A DNA stretch of 8,827 nucleotides. It comes from Candidatus Thermokryptus sp. (lineage in GTDB: Bacteria; Bacteroidota; Ignavibacteria; Kryptoniales; Kryptoniaceae). The translations under genes were made by a program, and so were the position numbers. The stretch covers positions 1-8,827 of the forward strand of contig JAPYWO010000029.1 of assembly GCA_028276305.1 (NCBI GenBank), written 5' to 3'. The notes under the pieces were generated by a model. It saw only the letters and a list, made by a program, of their open reading frames with translations, ran no database searches and was not told the origin of the DNA. Position 1 is the first letter of the stretch, and each line of letters opens with the position of its first letter. Shown here one piece after another: positions 6,258-8,827 of the stretch.

Positions 6258-7016
6258 TTAAAGTGATAATTTGCTTTTCAATGAATTTCGGATTTTGTTC
6301 ATCGCCTCAGAGTGGATTTGCGAGACCCTTGATTCACTTAGCTTCAAAATCTCTGCTATTTCCTTGAATGTCAATTCCTCGTAATAATAGAGAACTATAA
6401 CGAGCCGTTCTCTCTCGGATAACTTTTTCAACTCTTCAGCGATCGCTTGCTTTATCTCGTTTTCAAAAAGCGTCTCCTCAGGGTTTTTATCTTCACTTTT
6501 TATCAGTTCACCAAGTTCAATGTTTTCCCCAACATTCAAATTAAACGAAATCGTCTTGCTATCTTTTTCAAGTTTTAGAATCTTTTCATATTCTTCAACT
6601 GAGATGCCAACTTCATCGGCGATTTTCCAGCTCTGGGCTTTATCACCGATCTCGTTTTCAATCCTTGACCTTGCTTTATCAAGTAGTCCTATTTTGTTTC
6701 TGGCTGACCTTGGGAGGTTATCAAGTTTTCGTATCTCATCAATTATGCATCCCCTTATCCTTGTGTATGCATATGTTTCAAATTTAACTCCAACCTTCGG
6801 GTCAAATTTTTCAATTGCATCGCTTAAACCGATCATCCCAATGTCAACGAGGTCGTCCTCGCTTAATAGCGCACCAGAATAAGCGAGGTTCATCTTCCTA
6901 ACGATCCCGCGGACGAAATCAATGTAAAAAAGCATCAACTTTTCTTTTATCTTTGGGTCGTGTGTCCTCTTATAAAGGTTGAAAAGTTTTTCCGTTTGGC
7001 TCACTTCAACTGACAT
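6258..7016 (-). CDS. fliA: FliA, flagellar sigma factor (sigma-28 family)
   Basis: This alternative RNA polymerase sigma factor directs transcription of late flagellar, motility and chemotaxis genes. The 252-aa length is close to the usual 235-260. Region 2 (about 24-100) includes DLVDIGMIGLSDAIEKFDP and the -10 recognition stretch FETYAYTRIRGCIIDEIR, with the FliA/WhiG-type ending LDNLPRSAR. Region 3 lies at about 105-155. Region 4 (190-248) contains LSERERLVIVLYYYEELTF and the helix-turn-helix FKEIAEILKLSESRVSQIHS. The ATG at 7016 has GGAGGG 8 bases upstream (7025-7030). A WhiG-like or SigB-type sigma is the alternative, but the flagellar neighbours make FliA much more likely. No gene resembling the anti-sigma factor FlgM is visible in this window. 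The HDOD gene follows after 2 bases. Confidence 0.95.
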   Translation of the reverse strand: MSVEVSQTEKLFNLYKRTHDPKIKEKLMLFYIDFVRGIVRKMNLAYSGALLSEDDLVDIGMIGLSDAIEKFDPKVGVKFETYAYTRIRGCIIDEIRKLDNLPRSARNKIGLLDKARSRIENEIGDKAQSWKIADEVGISVEEYEKILKLEKDSKTISFNLNVGENIELGELIKSEDKNPEETLFENEIKQAIAEELKKLSERERLVIVLYYYEELTFKEIAEILKLSESRVSQIHSEAMNKIRNSLKSKLSL

Positions 7017-7024
7017 ATTAAAAT

Positions 7025-7030
7025 CCCTCC
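7025..7030 (-). promoter_or_regulatory. Ribosome binding site (GGAGGG) of fliA
   Basis: GGAGGG on the minus strand, 8 bases before the fliA ATG, lies in the 26-base gap after the small membrane gene. It is a strong site, so fliA has its own efficient translation start, unlike the HDOD and kinase genes that follow and have no clear site. Confidence 0.7.
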
Positions 7031-7042
7031 GTTATGAATTTT

Positions 7043-7246
7043 TTAAACTCTTTGTCCACTATTTCCGCTTCCTTCCTTTTTCAAATAGATGAAAAGATAT
7101 GCAACGAGAAACATAAGGAAAGTTGATGCGATGAAAAGTATAAATGACTTTACAACAGCGATTATGATATCGGTTCCTTGTAGCCAAAGCGATATTATTG
7201 AGACGAAAAATAAAAGTAACCCTATTTGAAAAATTAAAGTCCGCAT
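7043..7246 (-). CDS. Small two-helix membrane protein of unknown function
   Basis: I do not recognise a family for this 67-aa protein. It has two hydrophobic stretches likely to span the membrane (residues about 3-22 and 27-54), joined by a short polar turn (LQGTD), and a short basic/polar tail (KKEGSGNSGQRV). By the positive-inside rule the tail (two Lys, one Arg) and the N-terminal Arg2 probably both face the cytoplasm, giving a hairpin. It is likely a real gene: GGAGGT lies 10 bases upstream of the ATG, it overlaps flhG by 13 bases, and fliA follows 26 bases later. The position between FlhG and FliA suggests a flagellum-related role, perhaps a membrane partner for FlhF/FlhG, but nothing in the sequence shows this. 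Confidence 0.75.
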   Translation of the reverse strand: MRTLIFQIGLLLFFVSIISLWLQGTDIIIAVVKSFILFIASTFLMFLVAYLFIYLKKEGSGNSGQRV

Positions 7247-8091
7247 ATTTGCGTCAACCTCCAGAAGAACGAATTTTGTTTTTTAACTTTATCAAGGGAA
7301 AGCAAATTTTCGGCTATTTTCATCAAGGCAATTGAGGCGTTAGACCTTGGGAATGATTCAACAAAAGGTTTTTGCATCATCACCGACTTTGGCACAGCTG
7401 GATCATATGGGATTGAGCCGATGTGATTTACCTTAACACCCAGAAATTTATCAGCTGCGATTGATAATCTTTCAGCGATTTCACTTGGATTGATTTGACT
7501 ATTGACATTGTTTACAACAAGTTTTACGCTTTGTTTCCTGGTTCGGTAATAGACGATTTTAATCACTGCGTAGGCATCTATTATTGAAGTCGGTTCTGGC
7601 GTCACAACAAGTATATAGTCATCTGCGTAACCGAGCACTTTAACGACCTCTTCCGAAATCCCCGCTGGCGTATCAATCAAGATGAAATCAAAATTATTTT
7701 CAAGGTTTAAAACCTCATCAAGCACTTGGAAAATCCTTTCACCACTAACCTTTGGGAAATCAACTATACCTGAATTGGCGGGTATAAGTTCCAATTTCTC
7801 TCTTACCTTTACAATCACATCTTTTAAGTCAACATCGCCGTTGATGAAGTTGAGAAATCTATACTTCGGCGTTATCCCCAAGAGGATATCAACATTTGCA
7901 AGATTTAAATCCGCATCAAATATAAGCGTCCTTTTCCCGTTCTTGCTGAGGATCAGACCGAGATTTAAGGTGAGATTTGTCTTGCCACATCCGCCTTTGC
8001 CACTTCCTATCGCTATCACATGCGCTTTTGCTCTTTTCTCTTTTACTCTCTCGCTGACTATTTTCCTTAAGCTTTCGGCTTGATCAATCAT
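7234..8091 (-). CDS. flhG: FlhG (YlxH/FleN), MinD-like ATPase controlling flagellar number
   Basis: FlhG is a MinD/ParA-family ATPase that restricts flagellar number and stimulates the FlhF GTPase. The 285-aa protein opens with MIDQAESLRK, matching the DQAxxLR element known in FlhG to activate FlhF; this separates it from MinD. The deviant Walker A motif is GSGKGGCGKTN (residues 29-39), with Cys35 where Val is usual. Further motifs are FDADLNLANVD (58-68) and the switch II DTPAG (140-144). The C-terminus (about 255-285, including SFFWRLTQICGL) could form the membrane-targeting helix seen in this family, but this is inferred. The ATG at 8091 overlaps the flhF stop, with AAGGA at 8101-8105, 9 bases upstream. 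Its 3' end overlaps the next small gene by 13 bases. Confidence 0.95.
   Translation of the reverse strand: MIDQAESLRKIVSERVKEKRAKAHVIAIGSGKGGCGKTNLTLNLGLILSKNGKRTLIFDADLNLANVDILLGITPKYRFLNFINGDVDLKDVIVKVREKLELIPANSGIVDFPKVSGERIFQVLDEVLNLENNFDFILIDTPAGISEEVVKVLGYADDYILVVTPEPTSIIDAYAVIKIVYYRTRKQSVKLVVNNVNSQINPSEIAERLSIAADKFLGVKVNHIGSIPYDPAVPKSVMMQKPFVESFPRSNASIALMKIAENLLSLDKVKKQNSFFWRLTQICGL
7257..7262 (-). promoter_or_regulatory. Strong ribosome binding site (GGAGGT) of the 67-aa membrane protein
   Basis: On the minus strand GGAGGT lies inside the end of flhG, 10 bases before the ATG at 7246. It is among the best Shine-Dalgarno matches in the window. It is the main reason to accept the short downstream frame as a gene rather than a chance open frame. 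Confidence 0.7.
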
Positions 8092-8827
8092 ATGAGAACT
8101 TCCTTGTAAATTAAGTTTGCTATAACTTTTGGTTCGGCTATAGCTATATCGTCAGGGACTGTCTGACCCGTCGTTATATACGAGAGGGGGAGCTTCGTCC
8201 GATAAGCGATGTTAAGTATGTGACCGAGTGAAACCGCCTCGTCAACCTTTGAAAATATCAATCTGTTCGGCAATAGCACTTTGAACCTGTTGTAAACATC
8301 AATCATATTTTTATAACTTGATGTCGCACTCAAAACGAGGTGAACTTCATCTGGGTCTGCTCCCTTGATAAATTTTGCGAGCTCTGAAATTTGCTCCCCC
8401 TGTTTTTGATTTCTCCCAACAGTGTCAATCAAAATTAAGTCCTTATCTTGATGTTTTCTCACAAGTCGCGCCATATCCTCAGGTGTATATGCAACATCCA
8501 TTGGGATTCCGGCTATGTTCGCAAATGTCTGGAGTTGTTCAATTCCAGCGATTCTATAGGTGTCGGCGGAAATCAGCGCAACCTTTGCACTTTCAAATAT
8601 CTTGTAAATTGCTGCGAGCTTGGCTACGGTTGTCGTCTTGCCAACCCCTGTCGGACCCACAAAAGCAAGTGTAAAGGTCTTCTTTCTCAATGGTTTTATT
8701 GGCTTTGAAAATCTGAGAATCTCCGAGATGATATTTATGACTTCACCTTCAACCCTTTTCTCATCCCTTAATTCATCCCCGCTTAACTTCAAAAGCACCG
8801 ACCTGACAATTTTATTTGCGAGTTCCT
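8088..8827 (-). CDS. flhF: FlhF, SRP-type GTPase for flagellar placement (5' end outside window)
   Basis: FlhF is an SRP-family (Ffh/FtsY-like) GTPase that marks the site of flagellar assembly at the membrane and pairs with FlhG. About 245 residues are visible, covering the end of the N-type helical region and the whole GTPase (G) domain. The frame is open to the window edge, so the GTG at 8798 is an internal valine and the gene starts beyond 8827. Seen directly: the P-loop GPTGVGKTTT (nt about 8657-8628), the SRP-family motif DTYRIAGIEQL, the G3 motif DTVGR (usually DTAGR), the G4 motif SKVDEA (usually TKLDEA) and the closing motif GQTVPDDI. Its stop overlaps the flhG start as ATGA, so the two are probably translationally coupled. 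FlhF fits better than FtsY or Ffh because of the FlhG partner and flagellar context, and there is no M domain. Confidence 0.93.
   Translation of the reverse strand, partial: ELANKIVRSVLLKLSGDELRDEKRVEGEVINIISEILRFSKPIKPLRKKTFTLAFVGPTGVGKTTTVAKLAAIYKIFESAKVALISADTYRIAGIEQLQTFANIAGIPMDVAYTPEDMARLVRKHQDKDLILIDTVGRNQKQGEQISELAKFIKGADPDEVHLVLSATSSYKNMIDVYNRFKVLLPNRLIFSKVDEAVSLGHILNIAYRTKLPLSYITTGQTVPDDIAIAEPKVIANLIYKEVLI

Noticed and set aside
8796..8798. GTG at 8798 as the start of flhF
   Set aside because: The frame stays open to the window edge (ELANKIVRS precedes it), and FlhF needs further N-terminal sequence, so this is an internal valine.
1..8827. Search for terminators, tRNA genes, insertion sequences and CRISPR repeats
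   Set aside because: By eye I found no hairpin followed by a T-run between genes, no tRNA-like cloverleaf, no transposase or inverted repeats, and no regularly spaced direct repeats.

Overview
This window is a single-direction block of flagellar genes, all on the minus strand, from a diderm (outer-membrane-bearing) bacterium. Read in the direction of transcription (high to low coordinates), the order is: flhF (5' end outside the window), flhG, a 67-aa two-helix membrane protein, the flagellar sigma factor fliA, an HDOD-domain protein, a cytosolic GAF-histidine kinase, a 157-aa single-helix membrane protein with a duplicated motif, flgF, flgG, flgA, flgH, and flgI (3' end outside the window). 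I saw no RNA genes, mobile elements, CRISPR arrays, convincing terminators or convincing promoters. Genes overlap by up to 13 bases or lie 2-26 bases apart, so the block looks like one operon or part of one. The one exception is a 185-base gap between flgF and flgG.

The layout falls into three sections. Positions 8827-7043 hold the placement and number control pair FlhF/FlhG, followed by a small membrane protein. Positions 7016-3549 hold a regulatory section: FliA, an HDOD protein, a histidine kinase with no response regulator beside it, and a membrane-anchored protein of unknown role. Positions 3542-1 hold the periplasmic and outer-membrane parts of the basal body: two rod proteins (FlgF, FlgG), the P-ring chaperone FlgA, the L-ring protein FlgH and the P-ring protein FlgI. 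FlgA, FlgH and FlgI together imply a peptidoglycan layer and an outer membrane.

Organism: the DNA is moderately AT-rich and the proteins are rich in Lys, Glu, Ile and Val, which would suit a thermophile-leaning lineage. My guess is a flagellated member of the FCB group (Ignavibacteriota/Kryptoniota-like). This is inference from general impression only; no sequence comparison was possible.

The core flagellar genes are ordinary. The points most worth checking are: an FlgH with no cysteine anywhere, so no lipoprotein anchor; the 157-aa membrane protein with a tandem 22-residue motif; the 67-aa membrane protein with a strong ribosome binding site; and the HDOD/kinase pair coupled by an ATGA overlap directly after fliA. 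I did not find evidence for a wholly new system.
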